This document shows positions 32,820 through 46,900 of a DNA stretch of 64,000 nucleotides, one piece after another (the first letter of the stretch is position 1; each line of letters begins with the position of its first letter). Both the position numbers and the translations under genes were made by a program. The DNA comes from Coriaria nepalensis (lineage: Eukaryota; Streptophyta; Magnoliopsida; Cucurbitales; Coriariaceae), in contig CP114484.1 of the NCBI GenBank assembly GCA_027186245.1, positions 9,868,001 to 9,932,000 on the forward strand, in the 5' to 3' direction. The notes beneath the pieces were generated by a model. The model had not been told where the DNA came from, did no database searches, and was given only the letters and a program-made list of their open reading frames with translations.

Positions 32820-35800
32820 AAATGAATCCTGAATAGCGTAAATTTAGGATTTTGATTAGTTTTATTGGCTCCATAATCACCTTAATTGTCAAGATTTTAC
32901 GGCTGAATATAAGAAATGCTTAAATGCTCTTTACAAGGCAGTCTGCCCCATTCCGTGCTTTTTTTTTTTTTTCTTCTTTTTATGATTAACGACATTTCAA
33001 TCGCGAACATGCATTGACCATAAGCCATATTCTTATCCGACATAAAAGAAATCAAGATAATGCCCTTTCTTTTTCAAAAGAAAGACATATAAATTAGAGA
33101 ATTTTTTTTTATTTTAATAAACCGATAAATCATAAATACATATAATATCCGTTACGATAAGTAATGTAATATATAAAATTAATATTTACGGTTATAATTA
33201 ATCCTAATTTATATAGGTATATATATAAATATTTTGTTCCATATATTTTATCTCCGGCCAACTACACAAAATTTATATAGACTTAATTACCAGCCGGGTA
33301 TCCCCTTTTTGGTATCAATAATATTCTGATTCCATTAACATGTCTGCAGAAGCTAGTTAGCACAAGTTAGCATTGCTCCTCCCATACAAAGAGAATCAGA
33401 GATGCTTTCTGGGTTATTTTATAAACATAATTATATGTTTAGGCCCTACTTATCTTTAAACTGTTAAAAGTGTTTGGTAGAACTTAATGAAGATAAGCTA
33501 AATGATATTACACAATAGATAGTGGCTGAAATCAAGTATATTTTTATTTTCTTAATGAATTTTTCTTGCATGTGTATTACAAACATCAATATCATATGAT
33601 ATCTGATATAATATACGAGATTGACGTTAATGATCGTTAGAGGCGGCACATGCTTGTTTAAAAGTCTTAGATAAAATTAAAATTTGAGACTCTGTATGAC
33701 TAGTGAGTAATAAATTAAGAAAATTACTGATATTATAAATAAATAAAATTTTAATGTAAATTTTTTACTTTTGAAAAATATAAAGAGTTTTAAACGTTAA
33801 GAATAAATTTAAAAATTTTGGTAATAAATATTAATATAAAAGTTAGTTACACGTTTATATATTTTTAAATTTTTAACATTAGTCATAAATATAAAAATTA
33901 GCTATTATGTGTATATCATTTCAAATTTTTCTTAAAAAATTATTTTATTTTTTATAAAAAAAATAATATAAGGTCATATTTTATTTTTTTAATAAATATA
34001 TACATATATTTTAATAATTTAAAATTATTTTATAAATAAAATCCTAAATAATTACCTCAAAAGACTACCTTATAATCTTGAAAAAATTTGGTTTGCCATG
34101 TCACATGTGGCCATAGATTATACCCAATCATGAATATCTTATTTTTTATAGTTTGGATAATCATTTCAAAACACTGACTTTTTTTACCTTATGTAAACTT
34201 AAGTTATGAGCTTACGTAGGAACACAGATGCTTAGAAATGCATGGTGAAAAGGTGAGGCGCAACTGGCGCGTTTTATGACCCGTGTATCACGCTTAAGAA
34301 ATGGGCGGGAAACTGAATGATGAATAATGGAGTAAAAATGGGGAGAATTGGAAGTTGCTTTTTGACGATTAGTAGGTTCTTGGGTAAATATGAATTACAA
34401 GATTCTTTTGGGATCTTCTAATCTAATTTTCTCTCATTGACAAATTAGAATAAATCTTTCGAAGTCATTTTAGTATTCATAGATTTTAGAAGTCATTTTT
34501 TTTTCTTTCAAATTTGCATCTATAATATGATCTCAATGACTAAAATGGAACACTTTGAAAACATTATAAGGATGAAATTGAATTATTTAAAAGTTTATGG
34601 ACAAAAATAAAAAAATAGTGAAAGTTTAAGGACTAAAACGTTAAGCTAACCAACTTTCTTACTTATAAACTAAGTAGGCATCTTCTCATCTCCTTTTTTA
34701 GTAAACTAGATTTTACTATTTTTTTTTTTAGTAAACTAGATGGAAGTCATTTAATTCTTTTTTTTTTCCCTTATTTTTTTCTTTGATCGTGAAAGAAGAA
34801 AAAAAAAAAGAAAAGAAATGAAAAAAAATAAAATTAGATGCATTGAATTTCGACAAAAATAAGAAGAATTAAATAAAAAACGGACCAGATTATTAAATTT
34901 GAATAGTTAACAAAATTTACTAAGTTTTTAACGGAATTTAAAAATTAAGAGCCTAAGTCTAATTTATAAAACTTATAAGGATTTAAATCTAATTTAAAAA
35001 AATATAGAAATCTAAAAGTCTATTTGAGTCTTAAAATCATATGGAACAAAATTTAGACAGCACAACCGCTAAAAATATCAATTTTAAGTAGATTGCAGCA
35101 CAAAACGATCTACAAGATCATGTCTGAAACTATATCCACAAATAAGAATACCATCCAGATTCACAACGAATCTCCAACAACACAACAAAAGTTTATAGTT
35201 TACAAATAAGTACATAATCATAAAGATGAGGATATAAATACAATAACGGTCTTCTAACAAAACGATCCCTGTGATTTTGTCTAGAAGATAAAGCAGTCTT
35301 CTATACGATAGAACTCTCTGCACTCCGATCCCTATGATTTTGTCGAGAAGATAAAGCAGTCTTCTACATGATAGAACTCTCTGCACCCCGACTATTTTTC
35401 GGATGGTTCTGTAAAAAATTAAAATATTCAATCAAATCAATATAAATAAAAATAAGATGAGTAAATGAGTATGAAAATAACAATACTAAGCATTAAACAT
35501 GTCACGACCCAAAATCGAACGTGACCGATACATGACCTTATGAATCGATACTTAGGATCATGCCATTGTAAGAGAATTTCTTGTCTGCCTAACAAAATTT
35601 ATATAGACTGAAACTAGCCTGTATATATATATATCCTTCAAACTATATACACTGAAAAGGTTTCGTAGAAAGCTGAATATGTATGATGGAGCATTTCTAA
35701 CAGTCCCCACGAGTCCTATGTACAATTTCGAAAGTGACACCAACTCTCGATGAGTATCTTGTGTATAGGACAAAACACGATCAAATATCTGGATGAAAAA

Positions 35801-36759
35801 AAAAAAAAAAAAAAGAACAAGTCAAAATTCATATAATTATGTATATAATTATGTTTATGGGACAAGTCTCTCTGAATAAAATATTGCATGCTCATTCAAA
35901 AATTGCGAACAAATTCCTAATCTCATTTTGAAGTATTTTTATCTTTTTGAACATGGCTAAGAAATATAGCCATACAGAAATCACACCAATATGACAATAT
36001 CTCCATAAGAATGCTTGTATCAATAAATTGATAACACAACTCTATCAATGATAACTGCACCAAGATCACAACATAGCACATAACCACAAGTCATATCAAC
36101 TAAAGGGCAAGCCGTTAAGATTATGCTATAAAATGATCTAAGGTTCAAGAGATGACTCTTATGGCACTTCACTCTCATTAGAAACTCAAAAGGTGGTGCT
36201 CGTGATATTTTATTCTCATAATATATATAATACATATCCTGCTATAATCGACTACAGTAATATCCTAGTATGGGGCCCCTACACACATCATATACATTTA
36301 ATAAATCAAAGTGTACTAAAGCTATCAACTCAACTAATAGTTACAGTTATTTTCATGACTTTACATACATTCACACGCTTGATATATCCATTAACAACCC
36401 AATAATTCATTCATAGCCACTTATAATTCATAGGGTTTATCTGTATGCTTGTCCTGCTAGTGAATACTTTACAAATGAATTTCTAAACCAAATTTCTCAC
36501 GCAACATATTATACCCAAGTCAAAACAAATTCAAATATATACTCAAAGAAGCAAATCATTGTGAGTGAAGAATAAAAAATCTTATTACGTCATTTAACAT
36601 CAACGCACAATAGGATATGCTAGAAGATTGCAAATGAAACCGATTATAGAAGATTTAGGTGGAGTCCTCGACCAACCTATGTTCAAAAACAACAAATTAA
36701 CATTCTACTCCGAGTATGATATAAAGTTCAAACTAGTTGATATCAAAACTAGTATCACA
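32818..36759. other. Gene-free AT-rich stretch
   Basis: No coding gene recognised in almost 4 kb. 33100-34060 and 34480-35080 are extremely AT-rich. 35480-36760 has higher complexity and starts near a TGTCACGACCC-type motif often seen in plant repeat elements, but no protein domain was found on either strand. Confidence 0.55.
35264..35389. repeat. 63-base tandem duplication
   Basis: Two copies, 35264-35326 and 35327-35389, both starting GATCCCT and ending CTCTCTGCACYCC, with about five differences. Non-coding. Confidence 0.93.
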
Positions 36760-38475
36760 TAAATTGATTGGCAGTGAAAACTATGGAGTTTGGAGCCATT
36801 TTATGAAACTCTCTCATTGTTATCCAAAAACAAACTCGGATTTGTTATAGCATCAAACCTAACTCTACTTCGCCGTATCTCTTTCCTTGGGAAAGATGTA
36901 ATGCTATGATTTCTTCATGGATTCTCAATTCCATTTCGAGGGATCTATCTAGTGAGGCAGTGTTTGCATCAAATGCAAAGGATCTCTGGTTTGACCTAAA
37001 AGAACTGTTTAATAAGATCAACGATTTTGAAATCTACGCCATTCAGAAAGAGATTGTGAACCTAGCTCAAGGAAATTCTTATGTTGCTACACGAAGTTCA
37101 AGGCACTTTGGGATGAGTATTTTGCCTTAATCACCTTAACTAGCTATGAATATCTTTCCTTCACTACTTATGCTCAATTGGAACGATAACAACGGCTCAT
37201 TCAATTTCTTATGGGCCTGAACGAAGGTTATGGTGCCGCTAGAAGTCAAATCCTCATGACGATGCCCTTACCAACAGTTCACAAGGCATTTTCTATGGTT
37301 AATGAGGATGAAGGCAACCGAACCATTGCCTCTGTTTGTACTAAATCGATTGAAACCATTGCTTTGTATGGTCATAACACTAGCAAGAATTTTTATCAGA
37401 AAAATGTCTCAAGAAAATTCAGCTAATAATAGAAAATTTGAATGCGAATTCTATCATATATTTGGCCATCGTAAAGAGAATTGCTATAAGCTGATTAGAT
37501 ATCCTCATGGCTATAAATTCAAGTTCCAAAAACACAATTCTGAACAACCATTAGCTAACAGTTCTTCCAGTGGTACCTTGCAGGTTGTTGATGTCATACA
37601 ACAGAGAATGGAAACTCATGTCCTCAATTGACATCAGATCAATACAATCAAATATTAAAGTTATTGAATTAAGATGAACAACCAGTGGCTCTTGTTTCTC
37701 ATGTTGCGAATGCCATAGATATGAACTTGAGTTTCTTAAGCTTCGATTTCATGTGCTCATATGCCCAACCATTTGACATTCGATTATTCTGTTTTAAAAT
37801 CACCAATTTCATGTGCTCATAATCCATCTGCTTCTGTGATTCTTCATAATGATCAATCTAATGTGTCAACCCACTCTGGTTCAGTATCCTTCTCTCCCTC
37901 AATCACTTTAGAAAACGTACTCTATGTTCCACAGTTCAAGTATAATCCTCTTTATGTGCCTAAGATAACATCTAAAAACAATTGCATTGTAACCTTTTAC
38001 CCATTATTTTGCATTTTTCAGGACACATTGACTGGGAATGTCATTGGGATTAGTAGAAAGCAAATGCTTCATCGTTTCCATTGAGTCTCTCTTATAATTG
38101 TAAATCAAATAATTATTCTCTTCTGTCAAATTCTTCTTTGATTCTACTCCTACAGTTTCATCTTGTATATGGCACAATAGTTTTGGCCATGTTTCTTTGT
38201 CCAAAATGAAATGTATTGCTTCACTCCATGGTCAATTGAACATTGATGAAATAAAAAACTGTTACATTTCTCCTCAAGCCAAACAATCTTGTATTTCTTT
38301 TCCATTAAGCACAACTAGAGCAACATGTTCATTTGATCTTCTTCAAGGGTAGTCGAACGGAAACATAAGATGCTACTGGATGTAGCTAGAGCTCTTAAAC
38401 AACAATCAAATTTTCCATCTCAGTTTTTGGGGGAATGTTTACAAACTGCCACATATATCATAAATAATTTGTGTT
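36760..38475 (+). mobile_element. Ty1/copia retrotransposon gag-protease-integrase remnant
   Basis: On the plus strand, in order: a gag start (LIGSENYGVW near 36765, then SWILNSISRDLSSEAVFASN at about 36910-36970); a CCHC knuckle in which the second Cys is Tyr (CEFYHIFGHRKENC near 37440); a protease-region remnant (SITLENVLYVPQFKYN near 37900); a GAG-pre-integrase region; and integrase motifs (QFLGECLQTATYIINNL near 38425-38475). Stops and frameshifts are frequent. It ends abruptly inside the integrase at 38475 where different sequence starts. Confidence 0.85.
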
Positions 38476-39760
38476 AGGAAACAGATGCATGCATATAACA
38501 AAATAAACGTAACGGGAATATTCAAAATTTTGATCGGATCAAATCCTAGTATGTATAATTTATATCAAGGTCGATCATACAATAATTATATCGCATATAA
38601 TCAATTTTATAGAAAGCACAGTAAATCCCATCAATATTGAATCAAGGTTTAAAGAAAATAGATACCTCTTTTGATATACAGAATTCTTCATGAATAAGAT
38701 GGGGAGCTGCTCATGTATTCGCTCTCTAATGGTTATTCACATGATTCATTTTGTACGGTTAAGTTTATACTTAAAATCTCAACACATGAGATAATAAGCT
38801 CAAAGAAAATGAATGAAAAAGATTTTTTTCTCTCTATGATTTTCGGTCAAGAGACTTGTGTGAGCACTTTTAATTTCGGCCACTACTAGTAGTATTTATA
38901 GGCAAAAGTTAGGTTATAATTTTTTTGATCTCATTATGAACCATAGTTGTCTTAAAAAACAAAAGTGAGATAAGTTATAACCCATCCAATGGCCAACCAC
39001 CTATGACATATAGGTTATTTAATCAACTATTTGATTAATTTTAGCGCATGAAAATCTAATTAATAATCTAATCTATTAATTCTTTCATATCTTATTATTA
39101 CCTACGAACTTTTAGGATAATTTTATAATTAAATAAAAGTTTATATGTAACTTATTAATTTTCAATTAATTCAATATCATACTTAGCTATGCTAGTAGAG
39201 CTGCATGATATTAAATTAAGAAATTAATAATTATCCTTATAGTCAAACTAAGTCAAATTATCATTTTACCCCTAAAACAGTTTTGATCCCATTTTTCATT
39301 TTTTTTCTCTAACGAAACTTTAACTGTATTACTCTGAACCTTATGTGTGTGACCGATTAGGTTTTACATCACATCGGCAGGAGGATTTTATAAACACATT
39401 TATAATTTTATTTAATTCTAAACTAAGTTCATTTAATTTAAAATAATCTTTTAAAATTAAATAGTTAATTTAATTATCTCATGATTAATTAACTTTAGAT
39501 ATCAAAATTAAGATTGACTTCTAGTAAACTGTCAAAACTACCTGAGAGATGAGAAGTATCATCTTCCAAAAGAACATGCTTGTGACTAGTATATACTTAC
39601 AATAACCAATGATTTCATCTTGCCAATATCTTGACTTGTCCTAAGATATAATTGAACTGTTAAAACCTAATAGATAAATCATATGAAACTATTATACCTT
39701 TATCAGACATTAATAATGAATCTACATAAACTCTTTTCAAACCACAGGGCTGCTCAACCC
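38476..39760. mobile_element. Possible LTR-like insertion starting TGTTAGGA
   Basis: Sequence beginning TGTTAGGAAACAG starts exactly where the copia integrase reading ends, and TG is the usual first pair of an LTR. The stretch is AT-rich and non-coding. The right edge was not found, so the extent given is a guess. Confidence 0.35.
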
Positions 39761-42700
39761 ACATGCCATCAGCCCAGACCCACATGGTCTAAATTTTCAA
39801 AGAAAAATCTAAAGTTCGAGCAACATTAAGTGTCCTACTCGGCTACGGGCTACTTGACTTGCGTATTTCAATCATGATCTGTAGATTAATTATTATGTTT
39901 CTTCAACCAATATTATGTTTTTGTCTATATCTCATGACAGAAGTACTTAAAAATTATGAAACTTATTTTATTGGCAAGCTAACATTCTAAGCTTTCATAA
40001 TTGATATGGTGTATTTCATTTTGTTTAGTAAAACTCAAGTTATGGGTTTTCAAAATTGTTCTTGTAATTACCATGTTCTAGGAAAACCTAAAGTTTACTT
40101 TAATTTTGAAATTACACAACTAATTCTTTCCTTAATCAAATATTTTGACTCTTATATATATTTGTAGATATAGAACTATAGTATATTCATGTTAAATATC
40201 AGAATTTTATATCTTCATAGCCAAAATTATATCATCTTCATAACATCATACAAATTTCTAGACTTGTATAACTCCTATTGGGGTGTTTCTAAACTTTCTG
40301 GAAAGCTCTAAAAGTCTAGTTTTGCAAGAAAATTTTCTTAAAATTTTAGGGTACACATAAGATTCCCAAAATCCGAACAAAGAGAGATAGCTTAAATCGG
40401 ATTTGTCAATAAATCTAAAAAATAATAGCTTTTAGACATATCTTTAGGAGTTTCTTTGAAAACTTGATTTTTCACCAATAATTTTGGTATCTTCTTTGAA
40501 AGAACTTTATTTATGGTGGGAAAGGAAGTGAAGAAAGAGATGAAGAGAAGAGGGCTATGGTTTTGGTAGGGAAATGAAGAAAAAAATTGATTTGTTTATA
40601 AAGAAAAAATCTAAAATTCTTATGATCAACTTGACCAAAATATTTTTCATTCATCCTTATTTATTTCACTTTATTTTTCATCTCTTTTCTACGTGTTGGC
40701 TGGCCGTCACGAGCTTGTTGGACCATTTTTTATGTTTTTGGGCTTTTGTTAGCAACAAGAGTAAATAAAGCATAATTTGGCTCATTAGGTTTTATAGTCT
40801 TGGGTCATGTTTTATTGTTTTGAATCATTTGATAATACATATAAGTTTTGGCTCACTATCCAAAATAGTTTTGGATCAATTTTATCCTTTTGGGTTATAT
40901 TAATATTAAAAGATGAGTTTTGACCCACTAGTTATAATGAGTTTTGAGCTAGAATTTCATATCGGTTTTACATCTATATTAAATAATATGAATAAGGTAA
41001 TAATTTTGGTCCACCAAAACTAATTAATTTTATACTCTAATTACTTAGAAAAATTTGATCGAAAACTATCGTTGATCCTATAAAGTTTTATGTTATGCTT
41101 TAACTTCTATAATATGAAAATGTTATTTTTATAACAGTTTAATTATATCTCTACAGAACTTAGAGTACTAAATTAATTTAATTAGAAAATACAATTAAAT
41201 AGATATTATTAGGAATTCTCCAAATATCGAGCAAGTTTTTGAAGAAAGAATGCATAGGGAATTTAAGTCATGTGCCGAACAGCTCCCTACATTCTACTAT
41301 CTCGTTCTCATTATCTTTCCCTATCTCAAGCAATTATGTTCCACCCGGTGTAGCATTAGGGTCACATCATCAGGAAGATCATTAAGAGTTGAGAGATAAT
41401 CAACGTCATCCTAAGTAACTATTGAATTAATGGTTTCAGTCCATTCTAAAGGCTTCCTCATATGTTTTTTACCAGCCCCTAGACTTCCTAGGTTAGCTTG
41501 GGCATGTCTCTTCTAGGTCCAATTTTAGCTAAGAGTAATAGGATGTCAGAACCTTTCAACACTTGAGGAGGTCAGTTCGGTACTCTATCAGGTCAATAAA
41601 AGAGAAGTAAGTTTGGGGAGATAGAAAGATAAAGTTCGGTCTTGAAATATATGCTTAGTGATTCTGGTCAGCTCGATCGTAGAGCAGGGGTGGCAGTCTC
41701 ACTCTCACACATATGCTTACCCTAAGGACTAAAGTTTGACCTAATAATTTATACTTAGAAAAACTCTCTTAAGTGTTGGGAACCTACAAGAGAAAGGGAA
41801 CCCACAAATACTTAGTCTAGCGTTAAACTCAAAGATTATGGATTAAAAAGGCTAATTTTTTGAAAAATAAAAATAAATAAATAAAACGATGCGAAGATAA
41901 ACACTAAGAACATGAAGAACAAAATTGGTGAAAAGAGAATAGCAATGAAAACTCAACTTAGTTTGCAAATAAGAGATCGAGCAAAGTGAGAAGGAGCAGC
42001 GGAAGGCACAAAAATCAATGAAAACAACTCGGATGCAAGGTGGCTAGCGAGATTTTGAAAGCGAGAGGCGGAAGGACGCTAAAGCTCCGAGAAAATCATA
42101 AATGGCGAAAATGAGTAAGATGAGAGAGAAATGAGATAATGTATCTAAATATCATCATAATCTACCAATAGATATGTGACATGTGGAGGAGAGAAGGTAA
42201 ATCTGATGGAAATCATTTAGTGCATGTTAAATGAATGAAGAGAAGGGGAAAGACGTTAAGTGACTTGGTATAGGGAGTAGGCAATAAGAAGTGAGGATGT
42301 GTCCTCCATGCAAGAGAGCTAGTTTATATTAATTGGGCGAGCCGAACTACCATTTCCCCGGATTACACTTGAGGAAAATGATAATGGGCTAATTGTTGGG
42401 AGGAGGAATCCCCCACTTTTAGATAACTGAGCTTTATGAGGAAGAGCTAGTGTTGGCCGAGCCGAGGTGATAAAAGTTCACCTCAGATCCATCAATAGGG
42501 GTGGTCATCTAAGGAATGGGAAATCTGACCCGAACAATTAGGCAAAATAGTTAGGTTGGTCAGGTCAACAAAGGTCATGTCAATGTGTTCGGACAAAGAA
42601 AGTTCGGATCAACAAAGGAAAGACTCCATGAAGGAAGTGTCGAGCTTAGTATTGGGAGTAATGCTTTATGAAGACCAACAATAGGAGGGGATGGGGATAA

Positions 42701-43100
42701 TAACATGGAGGATATCTTTGACACCGGTAGTTGGGAGGAGTAAATCCATGTCAGTGTCAGAAGGCAAAATGGAGGGAGCACTAAAGATGACAGTCTGTAC
42801 CATTAATTGGAGAGTGTCATGTGTAAAGTGAATCAGACCTTTATCTCTAGTGAGATAATATAAATATTAAAACTCTAATTCTAGTAAAGGTTACAATCTT
42901 TTCTGCTAAGAATAACTTTTTTTAGTTCATCGAAAACTCATAGCTAGTTTAACAATCGGAAGAAGTGTGCTTGGACTCGATCACGTTGGAATATGAGCAT
43001 CAACACTCCCTAGAAGTAAATCCAAGCGTGCTAATCTGAATAAAATATTTGCGGAAGTAAGATATCAGGAGTTGTTGGAGGTCGTGAGTCGTCAAGGCCG

Positions 43101-43170
43101 TAAGTCATCAAAGCCCTTGCTTTACCATCAGTGCCTGATGGTAAGTCATCAAAGCCCTTGCTTTACCATC
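43101..43170. repeat. 30-base direct repeat next to a perfect hairpin
   Basis: GTAAGTCATCAAAGCCCTTG... (30 bases) occurs at about 43100-43129 and again at 43141-43170, separated by 11 bases. It is followed directly by the hairpin at 43169-43199. Confidence 0.9.
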
Positions 43171-43199
43171 GTCTCCCCTACGGCTTGTAGGGGAGACGA
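43169..43199. repeat. Perfect 13-bp inverted repeat with 5-base loop
   Basis: TCGTCTCCCCTAC, loop GGCTT, then the exact complement GTAGGGGAGACGA. No T-run follows and no gene ends here, so it is not a recognisable terminator. Confidence 0.92.
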
Positions 43200-43950
43200 A
43201 GAATGGAGTGCCAGCTGGAGATGGAGAAACAAGATTGAGAAGAATAGTCAGCCTCAAAGTAAAATTGGGTTAGGGCTATTAGATTGGAAATGAAGAACCG
43301 CATTAGATTTAATAAATCAAGACACCCCCGACCCATTTGCCATCATTGATCATATCATCACACCAACATAATGATTAATTATCGGCGGGAATATAAAATT
43401 ATGTTAATATGTTTTTGGAATTGGAGACCGAACAACTAATGTTTTGAAACCCATGAATATAAAGGCATCATGGATAGCTTTCTGCTTCAATTCCAGATTT
43501 CTTGCTTTGAAAAATAACATGATCGGCTAAAGTAGGTATTGTTGTTTTGAAGAATTGATTTGACTTTTCATGAATAATATAATAATAATAATGATAACAT
43601 AACACAAGTATTGAACAATACATTTTTCTTTTCTTTCTAGAAAACACATTTTCTATGTAATTTCAATGTGAAACTACAAGAGGAAACAGGAAAAATATAA
43701 GAATGAAAACTGACAAGAAGCCGCATACATATATATATATATAAGTTTACATTCAAAGCAAACAATCAATTTTTAGTTATATAACAAACCCCTCTTTCCC
43801 AAGATCTGCATCAGTTGCCTGGGCAGATACATGATCTCGTACCTTTAATATAACATTGTACAAAATTCTTGCTTCTGGATATCAATGGACAACGGGAGCC
43901 AATTTTTATCATCATATGCTTGTGATATAGATATCATTAAAACCAACTTA

Positions 43951-46900
43951 TCATAGCAAATCTAGAAGTGGAGGCTGTCCAGCTGATGATGATGATTTGG
44001 TTTGACTAGAACGAGAGGATGCCGAGACCCCTTTCCCTCTTCCTCTGCCTCTGCCAACAGCAGTTGAGGGTGGGGGAGCAAGTCGTGGTGCAGTCTGATC
44101 ATTCTTACTGGTTGCAAATATGGATCCAAGATCTGTCGCCTTGTTGGGGGATTGAGAAAATCCTTGATTTTGTTTCAAAAACCCAATCGTGTTTTGCGAA
44201 TTGAAACTACTACCCACGTTAAAATTTGAATTTCCTTGACTCTGTTTCATCGGTTCAGTGGTATTTAGGTTACTTGGGGCCCAGCTCATATTGCTGTTCA
44301 TTTGGAAGTCCATACTGTTCGGCGTACTCAAGAGTGGACCAGATCCATAATTGTTTGCAGACAGTCCAGGTATGCCATTGTTTGAGATTCCGGAAGAACT
44401 AAGTAAGCCACTAGGTCTCGGAGGCCAATCAGCAAAAGGGTCTACACTATCAAAGCTTGAACTGGAAACTGCTCCTGTGGCTGATTGCTTCTCAGCATCA
44501 CCTAATTGGGCTGAAAGCCCAGTCAAGACTGATCGAGGAGGCCACTCTATGTCAACAGGGGTGCATGATGCAGCTGTTTCATGATTAGATATGGACTGTG
44601 GCTGTTTTGAGGTTACTTGAATTGATTGGTTCACTAGACCAGGAGTGAAGGGAATACTACTATTATTAGACTTTTGCAAGGAAGCAGGAGGTCCCTTGGT
44701 GGTGGGACCCCAATCTTCATCCCATGCAGATCTCTGGGTTGTGTAAGGGATGGTTTCATTAGGTTTGATTGTTGGTTGGTGCTGAAGCCCATTAGAAACA
44801 AGAGATGAATTTTGCTCCGGAACTCCAGAATCAGTCACAGAAACTCCCCGCTTTTCCTCAATTTTCCTGTGAAGAAACTAACGCATGAAAATTGAGACTG
44901 GAGCATACATTTTGCGAGCACGCAATAGCAGTACCTGAGAATGTCCTTGACAAAGAACATATATTTTGCGAACTGCTGAACATTTAATTGTTGGGCAGTG
45001 AGAAGAGGCATGAGTAATGGAAGAACATGCTCAGCTACAAATTCTACTCCATACTGCGAAAGATACGTTCGGCAGAGCAGTAGTGAGATATAAGAACAAG
45101 AATAAAAATAAAATAATCCTGCCTAAGATCCCTTTCAAGCCTAGGGCCTTTACAAGGCTGTACCTGCTTGAGAATTGAGTTTGCAACCCCAAGGGTGCAC
45201 ATAAGGGTAGGAGCAGAACGGTCAACAGCAGTACAGCGTTGAATTGTTTGCAAGATATCTAGAATTGCACGTTTATCCTGTGTGTTAACCAATTCTGCCA
45301 AGCAAAGCAAGGCATTGACTCTAACCTGCCAAGGAAATTACTTTACTTCATGTTGTATATACTCGTACATATACCACCACCACCAACACACACACATTGC
45401 AAGATGGAATGGAATGCAAATAGATTAAAAAAAAAAAGTGCAAGCTTTGCATGATTATGTAAATAATTTAAAGAAATCATTAAGCACACATACCGCAGCA
45501 ACTGTTGTCTTAAGAGCTAGGCCATGAACACGAGGCAAAATTTCTTGTTTCACTAGCTGTAGGAAGATTATATTTAAACATAAGTGCCTCGTCCATGAAG
45601 CATATCATAAGGATGGCTGAGAAGATATTGAAAATCTTGTACAATGTTTGACAATAAATATTCATGCCACAAGATGTAGTATGACAGTAGAATATAAAAC
45701 AAAATCAGCCAATGCGAGACAGATGCTATTCCTGTTGCAGGTATCTATCAAGGGTTTATTTTATAAGTGAAAAAGCGCAAATTTCCATTTCAAATAGATA
45801 AGCAACTCCATTTAGAACAATAGAACAAGCTATCAATAGCACCTTATATTGACTCAAGGAGCAAAGACAGTAAAAGATGGTATGTGTACACATCAAAAAG
45901 TTATCTGTTTGACTTGTAGTGTTGTACTAAGGATGAAGGGTCAAAGGACAAATTAACACTGATGCGAAAATAAATACATAAGAAAAAAGACATGGAACTC
46001 TTACCTGAACATTAAGCCTCTTAGCAAGAGAGGGAGATTTTCTCAAAACTTCCTCTTGTATACGAACATCACTATCATCATAAGCTCGAAGAATCAAAGG
46101 AAGGACATGTGAAATCAACTGCTCCTGGCTAGTCTATAGTCAAAACAGAAAGAAAAAAGAATCATATAGAACATTCACTCATCATGTAAAACAGCACCAG
46201 CTGCTTATAACAAGAAATATGCTTAAAGAGTGCATGCTGCTTCTTATGTAAGTTGGTAAGTATTTGATAACAAGTGCTGATAAACAAAAATACATTGTCA
46301 AGGTGTTTTGTGAGACTTATAGCCATAAAAGTATTTAAATGATGGTCAAATGACAAAAAAAGGACCACTAAAATTAAGGGGTATGCTATAGTGGCAATGG
46401 ATAATAGAGAAACAAGAATATCTTGGTACTTTTCTAACAAAAATGGAGCTAACATAAAAAAGTGTTTCAAAGTATTTTTGTGCCTTTTTTTTTTTTTCAG
46501 TATTCAGTAATAAACACCAAGCAATTTTCCCCAAACAGTCAAGAATAATTTCAAGAAATGACAACTTTTCTTATAAATTAAGTTCTCCCAAACATCCTTT
46601 TATTCACTAGTCTATTTAAGAATATCCATCCACATGGATCTAATAATTCCTCTGACAAATCTTGCGAGAGAGGAATAATGTTTCCAAAAACTAGAAATAT
46701 AAGCCAATAATAGCCACTCAATCTAATTGCAAGTAGATGACATATTCATGTTTATATGTAGCAGGGTGAAATATTTCATTATGAACAGAGTTTTCAAAAT
46801 TCAACCCAAGAAAGAAACAAAAAATTACAATTGAAAACCACCTTAGAGTACTATAATTGAAATACTGCATCTAAAACACAATTACTAAAGTCAACAAAGC

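Larger units (their letters stand above)
39761..43950. other. Gene-poor, probably repeat-derived region
   Basis: No recognisable protein on either strand. 41200-43000 is less AT-rich with words such as GGTCAGGTCAACAAAGG, resembling non-coding LTR sequence, but no LTR pair, polypurine tract or primer site could be fixed by eye. The last ~150 bases (43800-43950) are probably the 3' UTR of SCYL2. Confidence 0.5.

Noticed and set aside
35495..36680. Possible transposable element starting TGTCACGACCC
   Set aside because: Only the start motif is suggestive; no terminal repeat, target duplication or protein was found, so it is mentioned only as gene-free sequence.
42575..42781. 68-codon minus-strand frame rich in Pro/Leu/Ser
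   Set aside because: No domain, no splice or promoter context, within repeat-like sequence.
43951..44600. Plus-strand frames at 44019 and 44351
   Set aside because: Antisense to the low-complexity tail of SCYL2.
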